A DNA stretch of 64,000 bases from Lachnospiraceae bacterium P6B14 (lineage in GTDB: Bacteria; Bacillota; Clostridia; Lachnospirales; Lachnospiraceae): positions 157,237 through 221,236 of the forward strand of contig JHWZ01000004.1 in assembly GCA_000687695.1 (NCBI GenBank), given 5' to 3'. The notes under the pieces are model-generated. The model saw only the letters and a list, made by a program, of their open reading frames with translations. It ran no database searches and was not told the DNA's origin. The position numbers and the translations under genes were made by a program. Below are positions 25,913-33,792 of the stretch, in pieces (the stretch's first letter is position 1; the number at the start of each line of letters is the position of its first letter).

Positions 25913-26419
25913 TTACAGATCGATAACGTTCTGCTCATCCTGCTTGTCATTGATCACATAGTAAGCCTTGCGATCGTTAACGTTGATGTAGATGCGAAGA
26001 GATTTGATGTTTCCGATACGATGACCTGAGTTCTTGTATGCCTCCTTAACGCGAGTTACAAGTGTCTCAGCTACAGCGATATCTACGCCATCAACCTGTA
26101 CGATTGTCTCCTGTACGCTCTCTACTACCTTGTTCTTTGAACCAGGCTTACGACCTCTCTTAGTAGTGGTCTTCTTTGCAGGTGCCTTCTTAGCTACAGG
26201 CTTCTTAGCTGCTGCTGTCTTTTTAGCTGCAGGCTTCTTTGCTGCAGGCTTCTTTGCTGCAGGTTTCTTTGCTGCAGGCTTCTTTGCTGCCGGCTTAGCT
26301 GCAGGCTTAGCTGCAGGTTTAGCTGCTGCTGTAGATGTTGTAGCTGCAGTAGTTGCAGTCTTAGCTGCCTCTGTAGTCTTTGCTACAGGCGCCTTGGATG
26401 TGGTTGTTTTGATATCCAT
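25913..26419 (-). CDS. Lys/Ala/Pro-rich protein, DUF6465-type (histone H1-like N-terminus)
   Basis: A 168-residue protein. Residues ~30-105 are repeats of the PAAKK type (AAKPAAKPAAKK, then AAKKPVAKKAPAKK) ending in TTTKRGRKPGSKNK, which contains an AT-hook-like RGRKPGS core. The C-terminal ~60 residues (VQETIVQVDGVDIAVAETL...IGNIKSLRIYINVNDRKAYYVIN) match a small domain found in Lachnospiraceae and listed as DUF6465. The basic tail suggests DNA or RNA binding, as in H1-like bacterial proteins; this is inference. Start at 26419 is chosen because GGAG is 8 bases upstream; the ATG at 26425 would be only 2 bases from it. Confidence 0.82.
   Translation of the reverse strand: MDIKTTTSKAPVAKTTEAAKTATTAATTSTAAAKPAAKPAAKPAAKKPAAKKPAAKKPAAKKPAAKKTAAAKKPVAKKAPAKKTTTKRGRKPGSKNKVVESVQETIVQVDGVDIAVAETLVTRVKEAYKNSGHRIGNIKSLRIYINVNDRKAYYVINDKQDEQNVIDL
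26228..26318. repeat. 15-bp coding tandem repeats (PAAKK codons)
   Basis: About five copies of a 15-bp unit with core CTTCTTTGCTGCAGG on the plus strand encode AAKKP on the minus strand. Similar, shorter copies flank them. Copy number could vary by slippage. Confidence 0.75.
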
Positions 26420-26471
26420 GCTCATTTCTCCTTTTATGAATCGAACAAAAAATCTATACGTTGCATACATT

Positions 26472-26500
26472 AATATAATACTATTCACACGTAATTGCAA
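26472..26500 (-). promoter_or_regulatory. promoter of the DUF6465-type gene
   Basis: On the minus strand TTGCAA (26500-26495) and TATATT (26477-26472) are 17 bases apart, about 50 bases before the chosen start codon. Confidence 0.65.
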
Positions 26501-26562
26501 GCCTTTTTTGAAAAAAAATTAAATTTTTGTTATTTTTCTTCAAAAAAACGGTCATTTCTTCA

Positions 26563-26611
26563 CAAAAATAAGTGGCAAAAACAGGCTGCAAAGAACGTGT
26601 TTTCGCCACTT
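26563..26611 (-). terminator. probable terminator of the CapA-like gene
   Basis: Arms 26598-26611 and 26570-26583 pair over 14 bp with one G-U pair, leaving a 14-base loop, and read leftward into ATTTTTG. The 7-bp base AAGTGGC/GCCACTT and the tail are the same as in the bL28 terminator at 49821. The rest of 26501-26729 is AT-rich and holds a second imperfect inverted repeat (26627-26642 with 26682-26693) but no gene that I can see. Confidence 0.65.
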
Positions 26612-26729
26612 CTGTTCAAATTCAGTGAAATAGTAAGTGATTCGCACTTTTTTTTATCAAAAAACGTCATTCATGATACAAAATCACTATTTCGACCTCA
26701 TTTTGGAGCAATAACATATGAATAATAAC

Positions 26730-27950
26730 TCACTTTTTCATACAAGTTGTCGTCAGCTTTCCGGAACTGTTTTTGAGAGTAGTTCCGAGCGCCTCACACA
26801 TGTTATTTATCTTTTTAAGAACTCTTTTTTTCTCCGCACCCTTCTTCGGAGTAGGCTGATAGTTGTTGTATGCAGTCGTAGATGACAGGCAACACGGGAT
26901 AAGTCTGAGTGTTGTTTTCTTTTTCTGAAGCACTCCGTTTTTGAAGGTAAACTGCGGTCTCGCGATCATCGTATCCTTGTCTGCCGGATTTGAGTTTCCT
27001 CCGAAACAGAAGTTACCCAGACTGTAAACGATATACACACCCTTGTACTTTTCCACCCCATGGAGAACGTGCGGATGATGACCGAGTACGAGATCTGCTC
27101 CCTGATCTATGGCATAATGAGCGATGCTTTTTTGATTCCCGTCAGGTGTGTACTGTCTCTCTATACCGGCATGCATACTCACTATGATCATATTGCATTT
27201 TTTCTTTTTGAGTTTTTTGATTCCGTTCTTTATGTGATTTGCCGATGACTGATATCCCTCGAGTCCGTTCACCGAGATCATCCCGATCTTGATCTTTGTG
27301 TGATTCTTTTTCACATTATATGCGCAGACCTTCGCGTAAGATGAGTATTTAACTCCCTTGTTTTTAAACACCTTGATGGTGTCTTCATAACTCCCCTGTC
27401 CGAAATCCCTGCAGTGATTATTAGCAAATGCTACCGCTTCAATATTTCCTTTTTTTATAATATTGATGTATGAAGCGGGACCTTTGAATGTAAACTTTTT
27501 GTCTGCACGTGTAGTTCTGGATGTGAGTGTTCCCTCGAAATTTACGAGCGTCATATCATCCTTTGCAAAGTACTTCTGAACATTTTTAAAGAAATAACTT
27601 TTGTCCTTTACCTTGTTGACCATCGCGTTCAGACTGGTCGACCAGTTAAATGCGGGATCAGTTCCGATCGTGCAGTCACCGGCGCAGCTGAGTACTACCT
27701 TTGTAACGTTCGGTGTAGGCTTGGGTGTTTTGGTCGGCTTAGGTGTTTTGGTCGGCTTGGGTGTGGCTGTCGGAGCTGCAGTAGGTTCTACTGTCGCCTC
27801 CGCTCCCGGTCCGGTTACACTGTCACCGACTGCATCGGTTTTTGTGACGGCCACTGCGATCATATCTTTACAACCGGTTACGCCGGTCATGCTCAGTACC
27901 AATGCAAACAAAATAGTCATGACCAAAAGCTTTCTTTGTTTAGTACTCAT
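26730..27950 (-). CDS. CapA-family (poly-gamma-glutamate synthesis type) lipoprotein
   Basis: A 406-residue protein of the PGA_cap/CapA metallophosphatase-like family. The signal region ends in VTGC, so a lipid anchor is likely. A Thr/Pro/Lys stalk (PTKTPKPTKTPKP) spans about residues 60-80. The catalytic-fold motifs follow: LSCAGDCTIG, LVNFEGTLTS, AFANNHCRDFG, ISVNGLEGYQ, VSMHAGIERQYTPDGNQ and GADLVLGHHPHVLHGVE, then YSLGNFCFGG. These match metal-binding positions of the family. CapA proteins take part in capsule or cell-wall polymer metabolism; the substrate here is unknown. It follows hypD by 61 bases with no terminator between, so it may be cotranscribed with the hyp genes. Confidence 0.88.
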   Translation of the reverse strand: MSTKQRKLLVMTILFALVLSMTGVTGCKDMIAVAVTKTDAVGDSVTGPGAEATVEPTAAPTATPKPTKTPKPTKTPKPTPNVTKVVLSCAGDCTIGTDPAFNWSTSLNAMVNKVKDKSYFFKNVQKYFAKDDMTLVNFEGTLTSRTTRADKKFTFKGPASYINIIKKGNIEAVAFANNHCRDFGQGSYEDTIKVFKNKGVKYSSYAKVCAYNVKKNHTKIKIGMISVNGLEGYQSSANHIKNGIKKLKKKKCNMIIVSMHAGIERQYTPDGNQKSIAHYAIDQGADLVLGHHPHVLHGVEKYKGVYIVYSLGNFCFGGNSNPADKDTMIARPQFTFKNGVLQKKKTTLRLIPCCLSSTTAYNNYQPTPKKGAEKKRVLKKINNMCEALGTTLKNSSGKLTTTCMKK

Positions 27951-28011
27951 TATCGTTTTCCTCCTCTTCTTTCAATTGTGATGTCCATATCGATCTCCAA
28001 ACGAATAATAA

Positions 28012-29046
28012 TCAGTCCTTCCTCTTATTTACATAGTAAGAATAACAGCTCCCCTCAGTGGAAACCATACACGCACCCTGGGGGTTCTGTGGATTGCAGA
28101 TGCGACCATACAACGGACAATCATATGGCCTCATACGACCCGTAAGAACGCTTGCACATGAGCATGCAGGATTCATCTTTTCATCCGAATCGAGCCCGGA
28201 GCTTCCGGCATCGTAACCGGCATACTTTTCTCTTAGTCTCATTCCGGAACCGGGTACTATCCCGAGTCCTCTCCAGGCTGCATCACATTTTTCAAAATAA
28301 TTATTTATCTTTTCTTTTGCTACTGTATTACCCACAGCGGAAACAACCTTCGGATAACAGTTTTTTATTACACCTTTTCCTCTGTTTGAAACCACCTCAT
28401 ATAATGCGAGCAGTATCTCCTCTCCTTCAAAGCCTGATACCGCAAATGGAATATCATATTTTTTTGCTATAGGTTCGAACACCTCATATCCCGTGACCAC
28501 TGACACGTGTCCCGGTGCCAAAAACCCATCTATCGGCGCGCCCTTTGAAAGCATCTCTTCTACTACCTCGGGCATCGTTTTCAAAGCCGTGAGTAGATTT
28601 ATATTCTTTATATTCCGCTCGATGATCTCCTCCATCAGAAGAGCGTATACGGGTGTCGTTGTCTCAAATCCGACAGCGGCAAATACAAACTCCTTATCCG
28701 GTTCACCCTCAGCCAGGTCTACCACATCGAGTGGCGAATAAACCATGCGTATATCCGCGCCTTCACCCTTCGCATCAGACAGCGAATCATGACTGCCCGG
28801 CACCCTGATAAGATCACCGAAAGTAGCAATCACTTTACCCTCTCTCGCAAGAGATAACAACCTGTCAATATACGCCGATGTCGTCACGCATACGGGACAC
28901 CCCGGCCCCGATATCAGCTTGATCTTATCCGATATGAGTGACGGGATCCCAAATCTCGCCACCGCTTCGGTATGACTCCCGCATATCTCCATGATGTTCA
29001 CCGGCGGGCCATCGTAACCGACCAGGTATTCCTTGATACTTTCCAT
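28012..29046 (-). CDS. hypD: hydrogenase maturation protein HypD
   Basis: A 344-residue iron-sulfur protein that, with HypC, carries the Fe(CN)2CO unit of [NiFe]-hydrogenases. Motifs are NIMEICGSHTEAVARFGIPS, LISGPGCPVCVT with the catalytic cysteines, FAAVGFETTTP, and a C-terminal cluster of Cys residues for the [4Fe-4S] centre (MNPACSCASVLTGRMRPYDCPLYGRICNP, shown here only as a Cys-rich stretch at residues ~290-320). GGAG lies 6 bases before the ATG at 29046; the ATG at 29058 has no site. It is the last hyp gene, 35 bases after hypE. Confidence 0.96.
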   Translation of the reverse strand: MESIKEYLVGYDGPPVNIMEICGSHTEAVARFGIPSLISDKIKLISGPGCPVCVTTSAYIDRLLSLAREGKVIATFGDLIRVPGSHDSLSDAKGEGADIRMVYSPLDVVDLAEGEPDKEFVFAAVGFETTTPVYALLMEEIIERNIKNINLLTALKTMPEVVEEMLSKGAPIDGFLAPGHVSVVTGYEVFEPIAKKYDIPFAVSGFEGEEILLALYEVVSNRGKGVIKNCYPKVVSAVGNTVAKEKINNYFEKCDAAWRGLGIVPGSGMRLREKYAGYDAGSSGLDSDEKMNPACSCASVLTGRMRPYDCPLYGRICNPQNPQGACMVSTEGSCYSYYVNKRKD

Positions 29047-29081
29047 ATTATTCTCCATATGAATCTGTCCGACGTGCTACG

Positions 29082-30101
29082 CTAGCATATCCTTGGCAGC
29101 CCTTCACCCTGCAATACATCCAACTCTCTTATCCCGCCTATTGATGTCCTGGCATAAAGTGATCCCGCAGGCTTCTTCTCATCCGGCGCAGCGACTATAC
29201 CGATCCTCGCAGCGTCCTGCCCATACCTTGAGTTTCTCATGATCTCCAAAGCCTTCGCCTCATCGTCAGGATGAACGATCGCCACCATCTTTCCTTCATT
29301 GCCCATATACATCGGGTCGAGTCCCAAAAGCCCACAGAACTCACGTACCTTTTCGCTCACGGGTATCAGTCCGTCTTCTACCTCAAACACTGTCCCGGAT
29401 GCGAGTGCGAGCTCCTTTAGCACGGTTCCGAGTCCGCCGCGAGTCACATCACGCATCGTGTGTACTCGTAGCCTCCTCAGTCCCTCGCACATCTCGCACA
29501 AAGGCGCTACATCGCTTCGTATATCCGTCTCTATCGACATCCTCTCTGACAGTATCGCCGCATGGTGATCTCCCATAGTACCGGATACCAAAATCACATC
29601 ACCGGGCTTTGCTCCGCCGGCTCTGATATCAACGTCCTTTGGCACAAAACCGACGCCGGTCGTATTTACATAGATACCGCCCTGACCCTCGATGACCTTC
29701 GTATCACCGCAGATCACCTGCACTCCGGCCTCACCGGCAGTCTCCGCCATGGATTTTACAACCCGTTTCAGAAGATCGATATTCACGCCCGTTTCAAGTA
29801 TCCATGCCGAGGTGATATACTTCGGCACGGCACCTCTCATCAAAAGATCATTCACAGTTCCGCATACGGCAAGTCTTCCGATATCACCACCGCGAAACTC
29901 CACGGGTGTCACAACAAAGCTGTCGGTAGTCACCGCAAACCTTGCTCCTGCTCCCTCAGAACCGCTCGCAGGATCAAGAACAGCGGCATCCTCCATCGCA
30001 TCAAGTACGGTATTATTAAAGGCGGACGCAAACACCTCGTGAATAAGTTCACCGGTGGCCGCTCCGCCGCTTCCGTGTATCATTGTGATATTAGTATTCA
30101 T
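29082..30101 (-). CDS. hypE: hydrogenase maturation protein HypE
   Basis: A 339-residue PurM-fold ATPase that dehydrates the C-terminal thiocarbamate to thiocyanate and passes cyanide to the hydrogenase iron. It begins ITMIHGSGGAATGELIHEVF and contains DAAVL, TTDSFVVTPVEFRGGDIGRLAVCGTVND (a family stretch, motif region about 50-80), ICGDTKVIEGQGG and MRDVTRGGLGTVLKEL. It ends in PRIC, the conserved C-terminal Cys that HypF modifies. Its start overlaps the hypC stop by four bases. Confidence 0.96.
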   Translation of the reverse strand: MNTNITMIHGSGGAATGELIHEVFASAFNNTVLDAMEDAAVLDPASGSEGAGARFAVTTDSFVVTPVEFRGGDIGRLAVCGTVNDLLMRGAVPKYITSAWILETGVNIDLLKRVVKSMAETAGEAGVQVICGDTKVIEGQGGIYVNTTGVGFVPKDVDIRAGGAKPGDVILVSGTMGDHHAAILSERMSIETDIRSDVAPLCEMCEGLRRLRVHTMRDVTRGGLGTVLKELALASGTVFEVEDGLIPVSEKVREFCGLLGLDPMYMGNEGKMVAIVHPDDEAKALEIMRNSRYGQDAARIGIVAAPDEKKPAGSLYARTSIGGIRELDVLQGEGLPRIC

Positions 30102-30316
30102 TCTGCTGCCTCCGTAACCTCCAAAAACAGCCTTTCCAACTCCAGAGCCTCCTCCTCAGACACCTTCTGAAGGATACAGCCTGCATGGACCAAAACACGG
30201 TCTCCGGGCTTGACATCCACCAGGCCTGATCTGGCCTCCACTCTGTTGCCGCCGAAATCAACGATTGATTTTTTGCTTCCGGCTTCTATAACCGTTCCCG
30301 GTAATGCTACACACAT
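30098..30316 (-). CDS. hypC: hydrogenase maturation chaperone HypC
   Basis: A 72-residue protein starting MCVALPGTVIE, the HypC signature in which the Cys after Met holds the iron with HypD. The GLVDVKPGDRVLVHAGCILQKV core is also typical. It lies 13 bases after the hybrid kinase gene and overlaps hypE by four bases. Confidence 0.96.
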   Translation of the reverse strand: MCVALPGTVIEAGSKKSIVDFGGNRVEARSGLVDVKPGDRVLVHAGCILQKVSEEEALELERLFLEVTEAAE

Positions 30317-30329
30317 TTTTTATCTCCTG

Positions 30330-32219
30330 TTAAAACGTCTCAAACTTAACCTTTGCACGAGGCAGGTATCTGAGCAACATACTCTCGATCCTGTCCTTGT
30401 TGACCGGCTTTGAAAGATAAGCATCAAATCCGACCTTCAGGTATTCCTCACGCGCACCCTCCATCGCGTTCGCAGTGAGCACGATACAAGGCACTACACA
30501 GTTCGGATTGTCGCGGTTCTCTCTTACCAATCGGAGAAGCTCCACGCCGTCAATCTCTCTCATAAGATGATCGAATATAAGCACATCATATGTATTCTCT
30601 GCCATCAGCTCCAGAGCCTCGGCTCCGCTCATGGTCGTATCGATCTGAACCTGTGTCGACTGAAGAAGAGTCTTCACCACCGCCAGATTCATCTTCTCAT
30701 CATCCACAAGAAGAATCCTGGCATCGGGTGCTATATATTTTTTCTTTTCTTCCTGATCTTCGGTAGAGGACATAGCCTCTCTCGCCCTCTTAAAATCACC
30801 GATCGGTTTCTCATCGATGATGCTCTGTTTAATTGTAAAATAGAAGCTTGAACCCTTGCCCAGCTCGCTTTCAAACTCAAGCTTGGTATCCATCTGATTC
30901 AAAAATCTCGAAACCAACGAAAGCCCGAGTTCAGTGATGCCGGCAATATCCTCGCTACCATTTCCGCCTGTCTCAAAGTACTCAACCATCCTTTTGATAG
31001 CTTCCTTCGGGACACCCTCTCCGGTATCAGATACACAGAACTTCAGCCAAACGCTGTTGTCACGGATTCGCTCTCTGGTTATCGAAAAATGTATCTCACC
31101 CTGCTTCGTATAACGCACGGAGTTCGCAAGCAGGTTCAAAAGACACTGCTTGATCCTCGTCGAATCTCCGAATACGATGCTCGGAATCTTGTCATCTATC
31201 TCAGTGAAAAATTGCACGCTCGAGTTATGCAGACGTGTTCTGACAATCTCCGAAATATCAGAGATAAGTAACATAGGATCATAGCGTACGGGATGCAGGT
31301 CGATGTCACCGTTGTCGATCTGCGACATATCGAGAACCTCGTCAACCAACGAAAGCAGAACGTTTCCTGCATGTCTGATTTCCACAGCGTAGTCGCGGAC
31401 ATTTTTCTCGACAGACTCACGAAGAATCATCTCATCCATACCCATGACCATGGATATAGGCGTACGGATCTCATGCGACATCATGTCGAGGAACTCATTT
31501 CGTTTATTATTCGCTTCCTCTGCAAGCGATTTTGCGAACTCGAGTTCTTCCTTCTCTTTCGCCTTGATCTTTGCCTCGCGCGACGCGTTCCACAGCACGA
31601 GCACGATGATCAACACACTTAGAATAATTGCAGACGCAACTATAATGATGATCAGGCGCATCTGCGTCGCGACCTCTCCCTCATACCAGGTTGCAGGGAA
31701 GTCGGCACATACCAGTCCGGCAAGCTTTCCCGTGGTATCATAAACGGGACAGTAAGCCGAGTAAAAAACACCCCAACGATCTTCATATGCGTTGTCATCC
31801 ACGGCAGGATTTCCGAGCACGGCCTCCTCCATGGCATCCGTACCTTCGACAGGCTCTCCGTATGCACCCGGATCATCCGGATCTGTATCAAGCACAAATC
31901 CGTACCTTCCAGTCACATGTCTGCGCACAACGTAAATATACTTTGCCTGGGTTTCTTTCAAAAATACACTCAACGTGTCATATACTTCTTTATACTCTTT
32001 TGTATCCTCATCGCCCTCATGGATACTGATAAGATAATCTCCGTCAACAGCCGTAGCCGCTGAACGCGCTACATCTATCATCTCCTTTTTCAGCAGCTCC
32101 TCCATGATACTGTGGGATCTGTTAACCGAAAAAATAGACAACCCAACAACAACAGCCATGTAAATCAAAGCTGTTATAGCGATTTTCCCTATGTCGTTTT
32201 CCTTCAATCGCTTGATCAT
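30330..32219 (-). CDS. hybrid sensor histidine kinase with receiver domain; degraded G2 box
   Basis: A 629-residue membrane kinase. It has TM helix ~13-32, an extracytoplasmic Cache-like sensor (~35-185, with DRWGVFYSAYCPVYDTTGKLAG), TM ~188-211 and a coiled linker. The HisKA domain carries the phospho-acceptor His249 in MMSHEIRTPI. The HATPase domain has N366 and D398-T-G-E-G, but the usual GGTGLGL lid is GITELGL (427-433), so two glycines are lost and ATP turnover may be impaired. The receiver (~500-625) has DD, phosphorylatable D550, T and K intact. No DNA-binding output is present. It overlaps the upstream kinase gene by four bases and is followed by hypC. It is a paralogue of that kinase. 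Confidence 0.9.
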   Translation of the reverse strand: MIKRLKENDIGKIAITALIYMAVVVGLSIFSVNRSHSIMEELLKKEMIDVARSAATAVDGDYLISIHEGDEDTKEYKEVYDTLSVFLKETQAKYIYVVRRHVTGRYGFVLDTDPDDPGAYGEPVEGTDAMEEAVLGNPAVDDNAYEDRWGVFYSAYCPVYDTTGKLAGLVCADFPATWYEGEVATQMRLIIIIVASAIILSVLIIVLVLWNASREAKIKAKEKEELEFAKSLAEEANNKRNEFLDMMSHEIRTPISMVMGMDEMILRESVEKNVRDYAVEIRHAGNVLLSLVDEVLDMSQIDNGDIDLHPVRYDPMLLISDISEIVRTRLHNSSVQFFTEIDDKIPSIVFGDSTRIKQCLLNLLANSVRYTKQGEIHFSITRERIRDNSVWLKFCVSDTGEGVPKEAIKRMVEYFETGGNGSEDIAGITELGLSLVSRFLNQMDTKLEFESELGKGSSFYFTIKQSIIDEKPIGDFKRAREAMSSTEDQEEKKKYIAPDARILLVDDEKMNLAVVKTLLQSTQVQIDTTMSGAEALELMAENTYDVLIFDHLMREIDGVELLRLVRENRDNPNCVVPCIVLTANAMEGAREEYLKVGFDAYLSKPVNKDRIESMLLRYLPRAKVKFETF

Positions 32220-33712
32220 AGGCTGCTCTCCGTTTCGGAATCATCTGCTGCGGGTGTGGTTTTAAGCCGGCTCGATGCCTGATCAAAATCTCCTACCGGA
32301 GTATCGCGAACCACTCCCTGCTTTATGATAAATGTAAACAATGAACCCTGTCCATACAGACTCTCCACCGTAAGCTCTGTATCCATCATACGTAACAGTC
32401 TCTGAACTATAGCCATACCGAGGCCGGTTCCTGTCGTGTTATTTTTATCTCTGTCAAAACGCTCAAATGCGTTAAACAATCTGCTCACATCCTCAGGGTG
32501 TATACCCACTCCCGTATCCTCTACGCTTACCTTGATGGCAACCTCATCTCCATCGAGTGACACCATGAAAAATGACAAGCTTACGCTTCCCTCCGGTGTG
32601 AACTTCACGGCGTTTGAAAGAAGGTTCATTATTACCTGAGACAGCTTCGGCGCATCACCGTAAAGATATCTCGGAAGCACCTCATCAACAGTCAGATTAA
32701 ACTCAAGCCTGTTCTCCCTGGCTGATGGTGTGATTGTCCTTACAAGCTTGTCGATCAGCTCTACAACATCGTACTCCTTCTGTTCGAGCTGCACCTTTCC
32801 ATCCTCAATATTTGAGTAGTCTAAAATATCGTTGATCATCGCAAGCAGGGAGTGACCTGCAGTGCGGATATTGTTTGCACAAAGTCTGGTCCTGTCAACG
32901 TGAGTCTCCTCCAGAATCCTGTCATTTTTCTCGAGGACAGTGTGCACGGGAGTACGCACCTCCTGAGTAATATGTGTAAGGAAATCACGCTTAGTAGCAT
33001 CTGCCTGCTCGATAGCGCGCTTGGTTTCAAGCAGTCTCTCTCCCTCACGTCTCCTCTCATTAAGCTCTCTCCTGGCACGGCGAGTGATGATCCATACTAT
33101 CATCACGCTTCCGAGAACTATGACTAAACATAATACAAGGAGGAATCCGTCGAGAGTTCCCTTTCTGGAGTCAAACCAGTCCGCATCAAAGTCTACCGCG
33201 ATAACTCCCGCGATATTCTTGTTCGAATCATATACCGGTGAATAAGAGCTGTAGAAGCTTCCCCATCTGTCCTGGGTTGACTCCTCTTCAGCTGACGAGG
33301 TTCCGCCCATGGCAGCCTCGAGCGCAGGCGTGGTTTCGATGATCTCGCCATACTCATCCTCTGCCTGCATGTCAGGATCGACAACAACACCGTATCCGTC
33401 AGGCAGCTTTTTCACTGCATATACATATTTTAACTCAATGGAATGATAAAAGACTTCAAGAACAGAGTTGATCCTCTTATACTCATCGGTTTTCGCATCT
33501 GAGACATTTCCCTTGATCGCATTCAGGTCATCGCCGTTTATCATGGCTGCGGCCGAATTGGTAATATTGATCATACGGTTACGCATCAGTTCTCTAACGG
33601 ATTTCTGGGAACGCATGGTTGAAATATACGCAAAAACAACTATCGTTACCGTGAGGATGGCGATAGCTATAAGCAGTATCTTTCCCGTAAAAGAAGATTT
33701 TTTGATACTCAT
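32216..33712 (-). CDS. sensor kinase paralogue with phospho-acceptor His replaced by Gln
   Basis: A 498-residue membrane protein with the same Cache-like sensor layout as its downstream neighbour (DRWGSFYSSYSPVYDSNKNIAG). The HATPase boxes look intact (N367, D399-T-G-V-G, and TGTGLGM at 427-433). In the H-box the expected Ser-His-Glu is Thr-Gln-Glu: residue 250 is Gln (CAG, 32965-32963) in HITQEVRTPV. After the ATPase domain it keeps a TPVGDF segment that in the neighbour leads into the receiver, then stops, so it looks like a hybrid kinase that lost its receiver. The start at 33712 is preferred because a promoter places the transcript start at about 33746, next to the longer frame's ATG. It probably acts with the hybrid kinase. 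Confidence 0.88.
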   Translation of the reverse strand: MSIKKSSFTGKILLIAIAILTVTIVVFAYISTMRSQKSVRELMRNRMINITNSAAAMINGDDLNAIKGNVSDAKTDEYKRINSVLEVFYHSIELKYVYAVKKLPDGYGVVVDPDMQAEDEYGEIIETTPALEAAMGGTSSAEEESTQDRWGSFYSSYSPVYDSNKNIAGVIAVDFDADWFDSRKGTLDGFLLVLCLVIVLGSVMIVWIITRRARRELNERRREGERLLETKRAIEQADATKRDFLTHITQEVRTPVHTVLEKNDRILEETHVDRTRLCANNIRTAGHSLLAMINDILDYSNIEDGKVQLEQKEYDVVELIDKLVRTITPSARENRLEFNLTVDEVLPRYLYGDAPKLSQVIMNLLSNAVKFTPEGSVSLSFFMVSLDGDEVAIKVSVEDTGVGIHPEDVSRLFNAFERFDRDKNNTTGTGLGMAIVQRLLRMMDTELTVESLYGQGSLFTFIIKQGVVRDTPVGDFDQASSRLKTTPAADDSETESSL

Positions 33713-33753
33713 GTTGCCTGTTCCCTTCGTTCTGGCGAAAAACATTACAGTTT

Positions 33754-33782
33754 ATTATATCATAATACACATATTCATTCAA
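33754..33782 (-). promoter_or_regulatory. promoter of the kinase pair and hypCED
   Basis: On the minus strand TTGAAT (33782-33777) and TATAAT (33759-33754) have a 17-base spacer in the gap just after the hypF stop codon. The expected transcript start, about 33746, leaves a ~34-nt leader to the ATG at 33712. The kinases, hypC, hypE and hypD can thus be transcribed apart from ech-hypF. Confidence 0.75.
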
Positions 33783-33792
33783 GTATAATCTG

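Noticed and set aside
26034..26522. 162-codon plus-strand ORF rich in Ala, Val and Phe
   Set aside because: It is the antisense shadow of the PAAKK repeats. It has no ribosome binding site, while the minus-strand frame has a promoter, ribosome binding site, terminator and a recognised C-terminal domain.
30330..33712. Frameshift splitting one kinase gene into two
   Set aside because: Each ORF has its own sensor, membrane helices, HisKA and HATPase regions, so they are two complete paralogues, not fragments.
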